DNA of 46,197 nucleotides from JAEXNA01 sp050486105 (GTDB lineage Bacteria; Vulcanimicrobiota; Xenobia; Xenobiales; JADMJV01), in contig JBJHCR010000008.1 of NCBI GenBank assembly GCA_050486105.1, positions 1 to 46,197 on the forward strand. Reading direction: 5' to 3'. Made by a program: the position numbers and the translations under genes. The notes below the pieces were generated by a model. That model did no database searches, was not told the DNA's origin, and was given only the letters and a program-made list of their open reading frames with translations. Shown piece by piece: positions 37,485-46,103 of the stretch; position 1 is the first letter of the stretch; every line of letters begins with the position of its first letter.

Positions 37485-37868
37485 TCATCCCGAAGCTAGT
37501 TTGGCCACACCATAGATGCAACAGATCCCTCGAAAAAAAGCGTCTGCCACCACTATCACCAGGCCCCGAAACACCTCTCCCGCCCAAATCCCATCCCACA
37601 CCGGCCAAACGGCACTCAGAGTCCCATAGTCGATGAGCAAGCACTGCCCTGAGAGGGCCAGCAGAAAAACCCAACCGTAGGGTCGGTCTTGGAACAGCCC
37701 CACAAGGGCCATGGCCGTGAAGAATAACTTCACGAAGAGTCCTACCGAGAGTTGCCAGGATCCCCCAGCCAAGATCCCGCGAAGGTCCCAAGGCAACCAT
37801 AGTATACTGACCAAGATCAAAGCCCCCAGAAGGATCGGGCGCCAGGCCTCGAGCTTGATCCTTATCAA
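37485..37868 (-). CDS. Small membrane protein, unknown
   Basis: A 127-residue protein with three to four hydrophobic helices (ILLGALILVSILWLPW, LFVKLFFTAMALVGLF, WVFLLALSGQCLLI, LVIVVADAFFRGICCIYG). It starts with TTG two bases after the preceding gene's TAG. No family is recognised. The small size and position suggest it is a partner of the similar-sized membrane protein upstream. Confidence 0.65.
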   Translation of the reverse strand: MIRIKLEAWRPILLGALILVSILWLPWDLRGILAGGSWQLSVGLFVKLFFTAMALVGLFQDRPYGWVFLLALSGQCLLIDYGTLSAVWPVWDGIWAGEVFRGLVIVVADAFFRGICCIYGVAKLASG

Positions 37869-37870
37869 AG

Positions 37871-38278
37871 CTACTCATCGCGATCCGAGGTCGCAACTCT
37901 GCGCACCACATCGAAAACCACTCCCAGGAGAACGAGTCGAAACAGCAGGTCAGCGCCACTATGAAAAGCTTGCACCTGTGCCGAAGCCCAACCCTGCTCC
38001 ACGAGACTCGACCAACTGCCCTCCATCCAAAAGGCTCGACGAATCAGTCCCAGCAGGGCGGCTAGGAGAAGGAGTCCGGCTCCCCAACGCTGGCGAAACC
38101 CAAAAGCCGCCAGTCCCACCAGGAGCAGCACATTTCGGACCAGAGCCGAAGCCAGCAGATCCCATTTGCGATTCGCTTCCACAGCGAAGAAGCTGAGGTC
38201 TTGGCCCAGATCGCTGCCCAAGATCACAAAGCCAACCGCCACTATGGCTATTCGAATCCCATCCCCCAGCCTCGGCAT
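37871..38278 (-). CDS. Small membrane protein, unknown
   Basis: A 135-residue protein with about four hydrophobic segments (IAIVAVGFVILG, NVLLLVGLAAFG, GLLLLAALLGLI, LFRLVLLGVVFDVV). Its ATG is six bases after the stop of the E1 gene, so it is likely co-transcribed. No family is recognised. Confidence 0.68.
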   Translation of the reverse strand: MPRLGDGIRIAIVAVGFVILGSDLGQDLSFFAVEANRKWDLLASALVRNVLLLVGLAAFGFRQRWGAGLLLLAALLGLIRRAFWMEGSWSSLVEQGWASAQVQAFHSGADLLFRLVLLGVVFDVVRRVATSDRDE

Positions 38279-38284
38279 GGCTTG

Positions 38285-40396
38285 TTAGTAACTCAACAAA
38301 CGTCGCATGTCTGCGGCGATGGTCTCCGGGTTAGGTAAAGTGGCCTCTTCCAGTTGGGGGGCGTAGCCCACAAAGGTGTCGGTGGCTCCGATGCGCCGAA
38401 CTGGGCCATCCAACCATTCGAACAACTCATCGGAAATACGGCTGGCGATCTCGGCCCCGTAGCCCCAGGACACGGAGTCCTCGTGAGCCACGATCACCTT
38501 GGAAGTCTTCTTCACGGAATCCGAGATGGCGTCCCAGTCGTAAGGCGACAATGAGCGCAGGTCCAGAATCTCGATGCTGCAGCCTCGTTCCTTCTCCACC
38601 TGTTTGGCCGCCTGCTCACAGCGGTGCACCAGGGCCCCGTAGGTGACTATGGTGAGGTCGTTTCCAGTTCGGACCACACTGGCCTTGCCGAAAGGGATAC
38701 CGTATTCGGCGCCGGGATTCCGCCCTTTGTTATGAGTTTGTCGATAGAGATGCTTGTGTTCCAAAAAGAGGACCGGATCATCGGAACGGATGGCGGTCCG
38801 TAGCAGACCATTGGCGTCCTCGGCATTGGACGGGTAGATCACCCTCACTCCCGGTGTGTGGGTGAAAAGCGACACCCCCGATTGGCTGTGGTAAGGGCCA
38901 CCACCACGGAGATAGCCTCCGATGGGCACCCGCACCACCGCCGGTGCCGAGAAAGCCCCTCCCGAGCGCCAGCGCATTGTGGCCAGCTCATTGCGCAGTT
39001 GATGGAACGCCGGCCAGATGTAGTCGAAGAACTGGATCTCCACCACCGGCTTCAAGCCTCGAGTGGCCATACCGACAGCTCTCCCAACAATGTTGGCCTC
39101 CGCCAGGGGGGAATTGAACACCCGGTCTCCACCATACATTTGTTGCAAGCCGTGGGTCACCTTGAAAACCCCACCCTTGCCCTTGCATTCGGACAGCACT
39201 TCTGCTCGAGTGGCGTCGGCCACGTCCTCCCCAAAAACTCGGATTCTGGGATCCCGAGCCATCTCGTCCTTAAGACAGATGTTGATCAAGTCTACCATGG
39301 TGGTGGGTTCCCCTTGAAACTCAGGGGGGTGGGCAAACCCGGCGTCCGTGGGATCGACATCGGGAGAGTACACGTTCTCATAGACCTTGTGGTGGGCGGG
39401 CTGAGGGTACTGCTCAGCCTCTTCCGCCGCGGCTTTCACCTCGGCCTCCCACTGGGCTTTCAGCTCGTCGAGTTCCTGCTGGCTGAGTAGCTCATCAGCC
39501 AGCAGTTTCTCCGAAAGGCGATCGATGGGGTCTCTCAAGGCTTCGGCATCTCGCTCAGCCTGGGGTCGATAAGCCGCTTCGTCATCAGACATCGAGTGGG
39601 AGTAGGGCCGGATCACGTGGGCATGGATCAAAGCCGGACCTTGTCTCTTGCGGCAGTGGTCCACCGCCTTGCCGAAAGCTTCAAAGCAAGCTTCGAAATC
39701 GGTGCCATCGACCTCCTCATGATGCAGATTGGGCCAATCCTTCACCAGGCCGCTGATGCTGCCGCCGGCCGTCTGGGCTTCCACCGGGACCGAAATCGCA
39801 TAACCGTTGTCTTCAACCAAGAACAGCACCGGCGTTTTCTGGTTACAAGCGGTATTCAAGGCTTCCCAAAACTCGCCTTGAGAGGTGGTGCCATCCCCGG
39901 TACACACCAGGGTCACCTCGTCGGCCGCTGCAGGAAGGTCCGGCAACTGCTCTCGCCTGGACTCGATGTAGATTCCTGCTTCGGCACAACCCACAGCTTG
40001 AAGAAACTGAGTTCCGGTGGGCGATGAGGAGCTGACGATGTTGAGATCCTTATGTCCCCAGTGAGACGGCATCTGCCGACCTGAAGAGGCCGGGTCTGCT
40101 TCTGCCCCAATGGAAGCCTGAAACATTTCCAACAGACTCATACCTAACTGCAAGCACAAGGCCCGATCCCGATAATAGGGATAGAACCAGTCGTATCCCG
40201 GTTTGAGGTGCATGGCAGCGGCCACCTGAGGGCATTCGTGTCCGGCACCGGAAATTTGAAAGAAGACCTTGTTCTGGCGCTTCATGATGATCTCCCGATC
40301 ATCGGCTTTCCGGGCCTGAAACATGGTCTTCAGCGCCGCAACTAGCCGCACTTTTGGGGTTTTCTGGTTCTTCTTGCTGACCGTGGCGGAACTCAA
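38285..40396 (-). CDS. Fused 2-oxoacid dehydrogenase E1 alpha/beta subunit
   Basis: A 703-residue thiamine-diphosphate enzyme combining both E1 chains. The TTG start has a strong GAGGAG seven bases upstream. E1alpha occupies about 1-345, with the TPP motif starting at GDG (167-169) and ending at DNG (196-198), and the phosphorylation-loop-like YSHSMSDDE. E1beta runs from about 375 (TTMVDLINICLKDEM) to the end, with GEDVA, the FNSPLAEANIVGRAVGMA segment and PVLFLEHKHLYR. It decarboxylates a 2-oxo acid, most likely branched-chain 2-oxo acids or pyruvate, and passes the acyl group to an E2. No E2 or E3 gene is in the window. Confidence 0.93.
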   Translation of the reverse strand: MSSATVSKKNQKTPKVRLVAALKTMFQARKADDREIIMKRQNKVFFQISGAGHECPQVAAAMHLKPGYDWFYPYYRDRALCLQLGMSLLEMFQASIGAEADPASSGRQMPSHWGHKDLNIVSSSSPTGTQFLQAVGCAEAGIYIESRREQLPDLPAAADEVTLVCTGDGTTSQGEFWEALNTACNQKTPVLFLVEDNGYAISVPVEAQTAGGSISGLVKDWPNLHHEEVDGTDFEACFEAFGKAVDHCRKRQGPALIHAHVIRPYSHSMSDDEAAYRPQAERDAEALRDPIDRLSEKLLADELLSQQELDELKAQWEAEVKAAAEEAEQYPQPAHHKVYENVYSPDVDPTDAGFAHPPEFQGEPTTMVDLINICLKDEMARDPRIRVFGEDVADATRAEVLSECKGKGGVFKVTHGLQQMYGGDRVFNSPLAEANIVGRAVGMATRGLKPVVEIQFFDYIWPAFHQLRNELATMRWRSGGAFSAPAVVRVPIGGYLRGGGPYHSQSGVSLFTHTPGVRVIYPSNAEDANGLLRTAIRSDDPVLFLEHKHLYRQTHNKGRNPGAEYGIPFGKASVVRTGNDLTIVTYGALVHRCEQAAKQVEKERGCSIEILDLRSLSPYDWDAISDSVKKTSKVIVAHEDSVSWGYGAEIASRISDELFEWLDGPVRRIGATDTFVGYAPQLEEATLPNPETIAADMRRLLSY

Positions 40397-40602
40397 ATCG
40401 GATCTCCTCGTCTTTCTTTGGTTGATTACAATTTTTCTGGTAGGCTTCGATTAAGACCTTCCTGAAAAGCGTTAGCCAACCCACGTAGCAGGAACCCCTC
40501 ATCAGAAAAAGTATACTCCCTGAACGAACCGGTCGTCCCTCTCAGCGAAGTCCGAGCTTATCTGGGACCGCCCCACTCCAAAGTAGACGTTAGGTAAAAG
40601 AC

Positions 40603-41862
40603 ATGTCCACCAGCACCTCAACCTTCACCGAACTCCTCGCTCAAGCGAAAGAAAAGATTCAAGACAAGGCCTATCACGAAGCCATTGAGCTCCTTAGCCA
40701 GACTCGAAAAGACAGCAGTCAAGAGCGAACTGACGCCGAGCTTGAAGAGATCCACTACAGTTTGGGGTACTGCTTCAACGAGATCGACAAGCCTTCTGAG
40801 GCCAATCCTCATCTCAAGAAAGCCTTGCGTCTGGCGGAAAAGCTCAGTGACGAATCCGCTCAGGCTCGCGCTTTTGAGCAACTCGGTAACGCCGCTTCGA
40901 AAAAGAACGACCATCGCAGCGCCTTGGGATACCTACAGGCTGGTTTGACTATCTATCGTAAACACGAAGATAAGGCCGGAATGGCTCGAGCCCTAAGAGA
41001 CATCGGGTCGTTGCAGAGCGACTTGGCCCAAGACAGCGAGGCCGAAACCAATTTTGAAGAGGCCAAAGGGTACTTCAAAGACCTTGAAGACCTCGATGGC
41101 ATCATGGCCTGCATCACCAACGTAGGCCTGCTCCACTATCGCAAAGGGGGTCCCCAGGGAGCCGCCGAAGTCTACGAGAAAGCGTTCGAGGAAGATCAAG
41201 TCGAACACTACTTGATGTGGAACAACGCCGGTTTCCTAAAACTGGTGATTCACGAGTACGGCAAAGCTCGAGAGTTCTTGAGCAAGGCCGAACAAGACCT
41301 GTCCGAACGTGGAGCCTCAGACGACAACTCTGCACTGCTCTATTTGAACCTCGCTATCGTCGAAGCCCTGGAAGGAGCCTACGACGCTGCTTTAAGCCAT
41401 TTAGACCAGGCCAAAGGGTACTTCGATCAATATCCCGACGGCCGAGCCGTGGAACTGGTGCTTTGTGCCAACCAAGATCAAATCGACCAGGGCTTCGAGC
41501 CATTCTTAGTGGTGGAAGACGCCCACAAAGACGGAATCGTTGCCCTAAATAGGGCGGCCATCCTTGCTCGGCAAGCGGAAGAGAATCTCGATAAGGCCAT
41601 CGAAACCGCTCAACTGGGAGTCGATGCGGATCGCGAGCGCGCTTACCCTTATTATGGTTTAGGATGGTTGTATTTGCGCAAAGGAGATGCTCAAAAAGCC
41701 ACCACCAACTTCAAACGCGCCGCAGGTCTCGAGCCCCACAACGAAGCCATTCGCAAAGCCCTGCAGACCGTCAACCCGTTCATCGAGCAGCGAGTCGGAC
41801 GGAACGAACCCTGTCCCTGTGGTTCGGGAAAGAAGTTCAAGAAGTGTCACGGAAAGGCCTGA
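40603..41862 (+). CDS. TPR protein with C-terminal SEC-C zinc motif
   Basis: A 419-residue cytoplasmic protein. TTAGG precedes the ATG. Ten or more TPR-like units fill residues 1-395 (for example EIHYSLGYCFNEIDKPSEA, ALRDIGSLQSDLAQDSEAE, YYGLGWLYLRKGDAQKA). The end, RNEPCPCGSGKKFKKCHGKA, is a SEC-C motif with zinc ligands C404, C406, C415 and H416, as found in SecA and several nucleic-acid or SecB-binding proteins. It may be an adaptor. Its 3' end overlaps the next gene. Confidence 0.9.
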   Translation: MSTSTSTFTELLAQAKEKIQDKAYHEAIELLSQTRKDSSQERTDAELEEIHYSLGYCFNEIDKPSEANPHLKKALRLAEKLSDESAQARAFEQLGNAASKKNDHRSALGYLQAGLTIYRKHEDKAGMARALRDIGSLQSDLAQDSEAETNFEEAKGYFKDLEDLDGIMACITNVGLLHYRKGGPQGAAEVYEKAFEEDQVEHYLMWNNAGFLKLVIHEYGKAREFLSKAEQDLSERGASDDNSALLYLNLAIVEALEGAYDAALSHLDQAKGYFDQYPDGRAVELVLCANQDQIDQGFEPFLVVEDAHKDGIVALNRAAILARQAEENLDKAIETAQLGVDADRERAYPYYGLGWLYLRKGDAQKATTNFKRAAGLEPHNEAIRKALQTVNPFIEQRVGRNEPCPCGSGKKFKKCHGKA

Positions 41863-42824
41863 GTAAGCGCGAACGGGTTCTCCGCACTCTAAAGAATGAA
41901 GAGGTCGACCGTCGTCCTTACTGCTTTTGGCACCCCTTCGGGCTGAGCCATATGAAAGGCGAATCCTTGGCTGCGGCGGCTCTCACCTTCGCCGCCGTCT
42001 ATGGGGTGGATCTGCTCAGGATGCCGGCCTACAAAGACCTGCCCGTGCCGGAGCAAACGTCCTTCGACCGCCCCCAAGACCTAACCCGACTTGAGCCATT
42101 CAGCCCTCACTCCGGTCTGTGGGCCGATCGTTTGGCCGGACTGAGCACGACAGTGCGCCTGGGTGAAAAAAAAGTGGCCATCTTCGAAACTCTGTGCGAT
42201 CCTCTAACCAGCTTGGGCTTTGTCGTTCCCCACGAACTGTTGGTGCAAAGCGAACAAAATCACCAGAACTTCGTGAAGAAAGCCCTGAAGGCGGTGACCG
42301 CCTCCCTCATTGCCTATGCTCGCGAAGCGGTCACCACTTGCGAAGTCGATGGGGTGGTGCTGGAAATTCGCTCGGCCACCTATCTCCAACGAGAGCCTCA
42401 CGTCTTTGAGGAATTGGTCAAGCCCCATCTCAAGGAATTGCTCAACGAGATCCGCAAAATTTCTACCGTGCCTATCTGGCTTCACTTCGCCGGACGACGC
42501 TTGTACTTAGAAAATCTCCTGGACCTCCCTCACGACCTGATCTCTTGGCCGCACCTGAGTTCAGGTCCCGCCTTAGACAAGTTGCCCAGAGGATATAAGG
42601 GGTTGCTGGCTGGAGGTCTGGATGACGAACTCATCCCCCATCTCAGCTATCAGGGAGTCCGCCACCACGTGGAGGAAGCCCGCAACGCCAAGGTGGCCTT
42701 GTTTGCTCTGGGAGACAGCCTTCCCGCCGACATGAGTCGAAGCCGCTTGGAAGCCCTGGCCACTTTCTTGAATAAGCGCGATCGTTTACCTGAAGCCGCA
42801 GGTAAGGCTCCAACGCACTCCTAA
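41844..42824 (+). CDS. Uroporphyrinogen decarboxylase-family protein
   Basis: About 326 residues from a GTG at 41844 (VSRKGLSKRERVLRTLKNEE); a CTG at 41859 overlapping the previous TGA is an alternative, and the frame is open further upstream inside the TPR gene. The pattern KRERVLRTLKNEEVDRRPY, LDLPHDLISWPH and GLLAGGLDDELI fits the URO-D/methyltransferase superfamily. The PVWxMRQAGR motif of true HemE is absent, so it is probably a divergent member (methyltransferase-like) and not the haem-pathway enzyme. Its stop overlaps the stop of the opposing ECF gene by two bases. Confidence 0.8.
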   Translation: MSRKGLSKRERVLRTLKNEEVDRRPYCFWHPFGLSHMKGESLAAAALTFAAVYGVDLLRMPAYKDLPVPEQTSFDRPQDLTRLEPFSPHSGLWADRLAGLSTTVRLGEKKVAIFETLCDPLTSLGFVVPHELLVQSEQNHQNFVKKALKAVTASLIAYAREAVTTCEVDGVVLEIRSATYLQREPHVFEELVKPHLKELLNEIRKISTVPIWLHFAGRRLYLENLLDLPHDLISWPHLSSGPALDKLPRGYKGLLAGGLDDELIPHLSYQGVRHHVEEARNAKVALFALGDSLPADMSRSRLEALATFLNKRDRLPEAAGKAPTHS

Positions 42825-43435
42825 CGACGAGCCCTCAGCAGGCGTTGGTAGGTTTCAGATTCGGACAGGACCCTCAGAGCTCCCAAAGCCAGAAAAGCGT
42901 AGATTGGAACGTGGAATGCTTGGACTGAGGCCCGGTAAACCAGCTCAAACTCTATCGGAGTGCCGACGACAAATTTCGAGGTAAAATAGGACACCATGAG
43001 GACAGAAGTGATCAGTTGGGTCACCCAGAAGACTCCCAGCAGCCTGAAGTAGGCTCCAAGATTGAATGCCCAACTCTAGCGGCGCGCTAGCTCTGCCTGG
43101 AAGGCATCAGGGTCCGAAGGTGGACGCAGCTTTTGAAAAGTCAACGGATCCCGACCTCGAGTCAACAGACCAGGAATCATGGCTGTTAGACCCTGAGTTA
43201 GGGTGAACCCTGGAAAAAACCAGCCGGCCGGGCGCAAAGCGAAACCCAAGAGATCTGTCAGGCAGCCGATAGCGAATCCGGTCCTCGGTCCCACCAGCAA
43301 TCCAGCCAACAGCAAAGGAAGACCGGTGAACTTCAAGGCCGAGCCCGGAATGGTAGGAAGCAGTCCCACGATCAAAGCCAAGGCCACGAACATGGCCGCC
43401 ACCGCTATCCTCTGGGCCGAAGCGCGAGAACTCAT
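42821..43435 (-). pseudogene. ECF transporter S component (folate-type) interrupted by an amber codon
   Basis: One minus-strand frame of 205 codons from the ATG at 43435 is broken only by TAG at 43076-43078. Before it are about four hydrophobic helices with LKFTGLPLLLAGLLVGPRTG and WFFPGFTLTQGLTAMIPGLL, typical of FolT-like substrate-binding S components. After it the frame continues directly with SWAFNLGAYFRLLGVFWVTQ and two further helices (LMVSYF..., HVPIYAFLALGALRVL), which supply the missing C-terminal half. Together they give the normal S-component size. A GTG at 43024 could start the second piece. Either the gene is dead, the stop is read through, or the base is wrong. Confidence 0.78.
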
Positions 43436-43551
43436 AAAATGAGTTTTCGTCTCACCACAGAAGAAATCCGCTAAGAGCGAGCCGGCGTGGCAATCAGGCC
43501 GCCGCAGAGCGAAAACGGGAACCTCTCAAGGAGGGTCCAGCGGGAGGAACG

Positions 43552-43872
43552 ATGGCAGCAGGCGACAAGGGGAGAGACGGCTGGTTCGACGGAGAAGGTC
43601 TGGATCTTCTCCGTGAGCAGTTTCTCGACCACCATGAAGGCTGGAAGAAGTACATCGAAGACGGGCAGATCACTGCCGAAGAAATCCTCGAACAGGAAAA
43701 CAAAATCATCGGCATGCTCACCGAGTTAGAGCCCATGCTGTCCGACGAAGTCCACGAAAAGCTCACTAAGGCTCTTCTTGAGTATGAAGTCCTGGTGAAC
43801 ATGGCCCTGATCCACTACCCTTCAGTCATGGACAGCGAACAATACTGGTCGCTCACTCTGCACGAACACTGA
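43552..43872 (+). CDS. Small acidic helical protein, unknown
   Basis: A 106-residue soluble protein. GGGAGG lies four bases before the ATG, a strong though close ribosome site. It is mostly helical and acidic (EDGQITAEEILEQENKIIGM, LSDEVHEKLTKALLEYEVLV), suggesting a small helical bundle. No family is recognised. It stands alone, divergent from the broken ECF gene and converging on the metallopeptidase operon. Confidence 0.7.
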   Translation: MAAGDKGRDGWFDGEGLDLLREQFLDHHEGWKKYIEDGQITAEEILEQENKIIGMLTELEPMLSDEVHEKLTKALLEYEVLVNMALIHYPSVMDSEQYWSLTLHEH

Positions 43873-43909
43873 ATGGATCCTAAGGATCTGGCCAGGAAAC
43901 GGAGTCTCC

Positions 43910-44182
43910 TTAGACGGCAGCTGCACCAAGTCCGATGGCAGGAAGCTCGTGAAAGCAGAGATGGCGAAGCGCTTCCTCGCTGTAAGGTTCGGGTCGAACC
44001 AAGGATCCTTCAACGGAAAAGTAGACAGGTTGCTGGAATAAGCCCTTGAGCTTGTCTTCATAGCGGGGATCATAGAAAGTCCAGGTTGGAGCAGCTTCAA
44101 GGTCCAGGAGGGCCACCGGAGCTTGCTCGTTGAGAGCCCAATGCTCTCCTTCTCGCTTCAGGTGAGAAATCAAAAGTTTCAT
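43910..44182 (-). CDS. Small unknown protein, last in the metallopeptidase operon
   Basis: A 90-residue soluble protein starting MKLLISHLKREGEHWALNEQ. Its ATG overlaps the stop of the preceding gene (ATGA). It looks beta-rich in the middle (PVALLDLEAAPTWTFYDPRY). Position behind a putative effector raises the possibility of an immunity or chaperone role, but sequence gives no proof. Confidence 0.68.
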   Translation of the reverse strand: MKLLISHLKREGEHWALNEQAPVALLDLEAAPTWTFYDPRYEDKLKGLFQQPVYFSVEGSLVRPEPYSEEALRHLCFHELPAIGLGAAAV

Positions 44183-44430
44183 GGAGCAGCTACCAAAGTG
44201 AATCCCTTTCGATTCAGGTCCTTCTCAACCACAGCCGTCAGGTGTTTTTCATCAAAACGAGGCTTGGAGAAAACTTCTTCTAAGGCCGATTTGTGAAAGG
44301 GAACCAAGACGGCGAGTTCGGCTTGCTGAGATGAATGAACACAGAGCTCCGCGATCACCACGTTGAGATCAGGGATCATGGGCCCCACTCTTGGGGGAGG
44401 CGTTAGGGGATGGATGGAATATCGTTTCAT
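44179..44430 (-). CDS. Small unknown protein in the metallopeptidase operon
   Basis: An 83-residue soluble protein starting MKRYSIHPLTPPPRVGPMIP, coupled at both ends by ATGA overlaps. The middle (DLNVVIAELCVHSSQQAELA) could form two strands or a helix. No family is recognised. As with the next gene, an accessory or immunity role is only suggested by context. Confidence 0.68.
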   Translation of the reverse strand: MKRYSIHPLTPPPRVGPMIPDLNVVIAELCVHSSQQAELAVLVPFHKSALEEVFSKPRFDEKHLTAVVEKDLNRKGFTLVAAP

Positions 44431-46103
44431 TGCACTTCCCCTGTCTGACTCTGCCCAAAGATCCTCAAAGCCTCACCGAGACTTTGCAGAAGACCGCCGC
44501 CACCTTCGGGCGGCAAAGGTGGTAACCCACCGGGGCTAGGGTACTCCGTTCCAGTTCCATACTCGAAATTGTACGAGTCCAGAATCTCAACGATCTTCAC
44601 CCCCTGGGGATGGTTTTCGAGAATGGTCTCTCGGGTCAAGCCGGCGAAGAGGTCGTGGTTCTGGAGGGCGATGCGGTGAGCCTCGGCATAATCCTCTAGA
44701 GCGTTAGTGCCCCCGTAGGGACTGACGGCGTTGCCATCTCCCCAAGGCGGTCGAGAGGACGGACGCCCGGTGTTGAAATCTTGCACGTGGCCCATCTCGT
44801 GGTAGAGAACATAGTCGAGTCCCACCCGGTCACCGATGGAGCCCCGATCCAAGATGATCTGAGTTGCTCCTCCGAAACCGGCCACTCTACTCTTGTGAGT
44901 GCCATCGGCATTCAGGATCTCCCCGATTTCCTCGGCTACCACGATCTCATTACTGGTGAACTGCCGCATGGCCGGAGGCAAAGCTTCCAAACTCTCTCGA
45001 ATTCTTTCAAACTCCTCCTCGGTGGCGCCGTAAATCTGAATTTCCAAGGGTCCATTGGGCCCTTCGACGGTCAACACCCTATGAGGTCCCTGCTGTTTGG
45101 CCAATTCGGCGGCATTGACGTTTTGGCGCCAACGGTTTTCACCGTTGATGCTTTCACTCCACTCGCGGCCCTGTTCATCGGTATAGTGTCGATGGCGTCG
45201 CTCTTCTCCCGCCTCGTTGACGTGGACGTGCCAATCCCCTAGCTCATCGTCGGCGGGCTCTGGGCGATACCGCCTGTACTGACCGGTCTCTAGGTTCAGA
45301 TATTCGGTCCAGGGAGCTCCACCATCGTTATCCGGCACCTGACGGCTGGTTTGTATTTGGCCGGACTCTCCCCAACGGACTTGTGTCCAAGCGGGCCCAC
45401 CGTCTTCGGCGGGAAGTTCTCGGGAGAACATGTTGGCGCTCAAAGCGCCCTGGGTTTCCGTCCAATCGGGACCACCTTCAGGATCCGAGACGAATCGCTG
45501 TTGCGAACTGCTCTGGTCTCCACGAGTCAAGACTTCGGTCCAGTCCGACCCTCCGTCATCGGCCGCAGCACCCGCACGCTCTAAGCGCAACTGGCTACCG
45601 CGTCGGACTGCAACCCAGTCTTCTCCTCCTTCGTCGCTCGCCGGGATCCGGTCTCCCTCTTGAAGGGTATCCCAGTCCACTTCGGGCAGGCGAGTTGGTG
45701 GAAAGGGAGGTGGTTTCTGCCCAAGTAAGCCACCCAGGCCTGAGAAGAGACCGCCTCCACCCTCATTGGGAGAGTCTGACTCCTCTGTTTTCGGTTCTGC
45801 CTCGATACTCTTGCTCGTTTCGCGCTCAGAAGACACTCTCAGGAGTTGCTTGGCGAGGTTGCTTTGAACCCCCAAGCGCTCTCGTCCTTTGACCGAGGTT
45901 TCGAGTTTTGGCGGGGTATTGCGCAGGTTACGAATTCGATAAGCTTCGAGTTCCGCGTGCGAGGACACCGGTTGCCTAGCGGATTCCTGTTCGCGTTCGG
46001 CAAGCTTCCGAGTGGCCTCGCGAAGCACCGCTTCCAGACTGCTTGAAACAGGCAGCAATGGTGCAAATTGGGACGATTTCTGATTACTGTGGACTGAAGA
46101 CAC
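44427..46103 (-). CDS. HExxH metallopeptidase with seven tryptophan repeats, effector-like
   Basis: A 558-residue protein from a GTG start. There is no signal peptide. Residues 1-110 are polar and helical; a Gly-rich segment and Pro-rich linker (115-140) follow. Residues about 155-320 hold seven repeats of about 25 residues with the core [DE]-x-G-G-x-x-W, tryptophans at 163, 188, 214, 239, 265, 291 and 315. A catalytic-type domain at about 340-515 contains H435-E-M-G-H439 and, downstream, E470 and E474 in NALEDYAEAH, which fits a gluzincin zinc site. A Gly/Pro-rich tail ends the protein. The HExxH plus downstream Glu recalls lethal-factor-type toxins, but I cannot place it in a family. It overlaps genes on both sides. 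Confidence 0.8.
   Translation of the reverse strand: MSSVHSNQKSSQFAPLLPVSSSLEAVLREATRKLAEREQESARQPVSSHAELEAYRIRNLRNTPPKLETSVKGRERLGVQSNLAKQLLRVSSERETSKSIEAEPKTEESDSPNEGGGGLFSGLGGLLGQKPPPFPPTRLPEVDWDTLQEGDRIPASDEGGEDWVAVRRGSQLRLERAGAAADDGGSDWTEVLTRGDQSSSQQRFVSDPEGGPDWTETQGALSANMFSRELPAEDGGPAWTQVRWGESGQIQTSRQVPDNDGGAPWTEYLNLETGQYRRYRPEPADDELGDWHVHVNEAGEERRHRHYTDEQGREWSESINGENRWRQNVNAAELAKQQGPHRVLTVEGPNGPLEIQIYGATEEEFERIRESLEALPPAMRQFTSNEIVVAEEIGEILNADGTHKSRVAGFGGATQIILDRGSIGDRVGLDYVLYHEMGHVQDFNTGRPSSRPPWGDGNAVSPYGGTNALEDYAEAHRIALQNHDLFAGLTRETILENHPQGVKIVEILDSYNFEYGTGTEYPSPGGLPPLPPEGGGGLLQSLGEALRIFGQSQTGEVQ

Noticed and set aside
41859..41862. CTG start of the URO-D-like gene overlapping the TPR gene stop
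   Set aside because: Attractive as a CTGA analogue of ATGA, but CTG starts are rare and a GTG is available 15 bases upstream.
43436..43551. Folate, thiamine or cobalamin riboswitch before the ECF S component
   Set aside because: I looked for the conserved cores on the minus strand and found none; the stretch is too short for a full cobalamin element.
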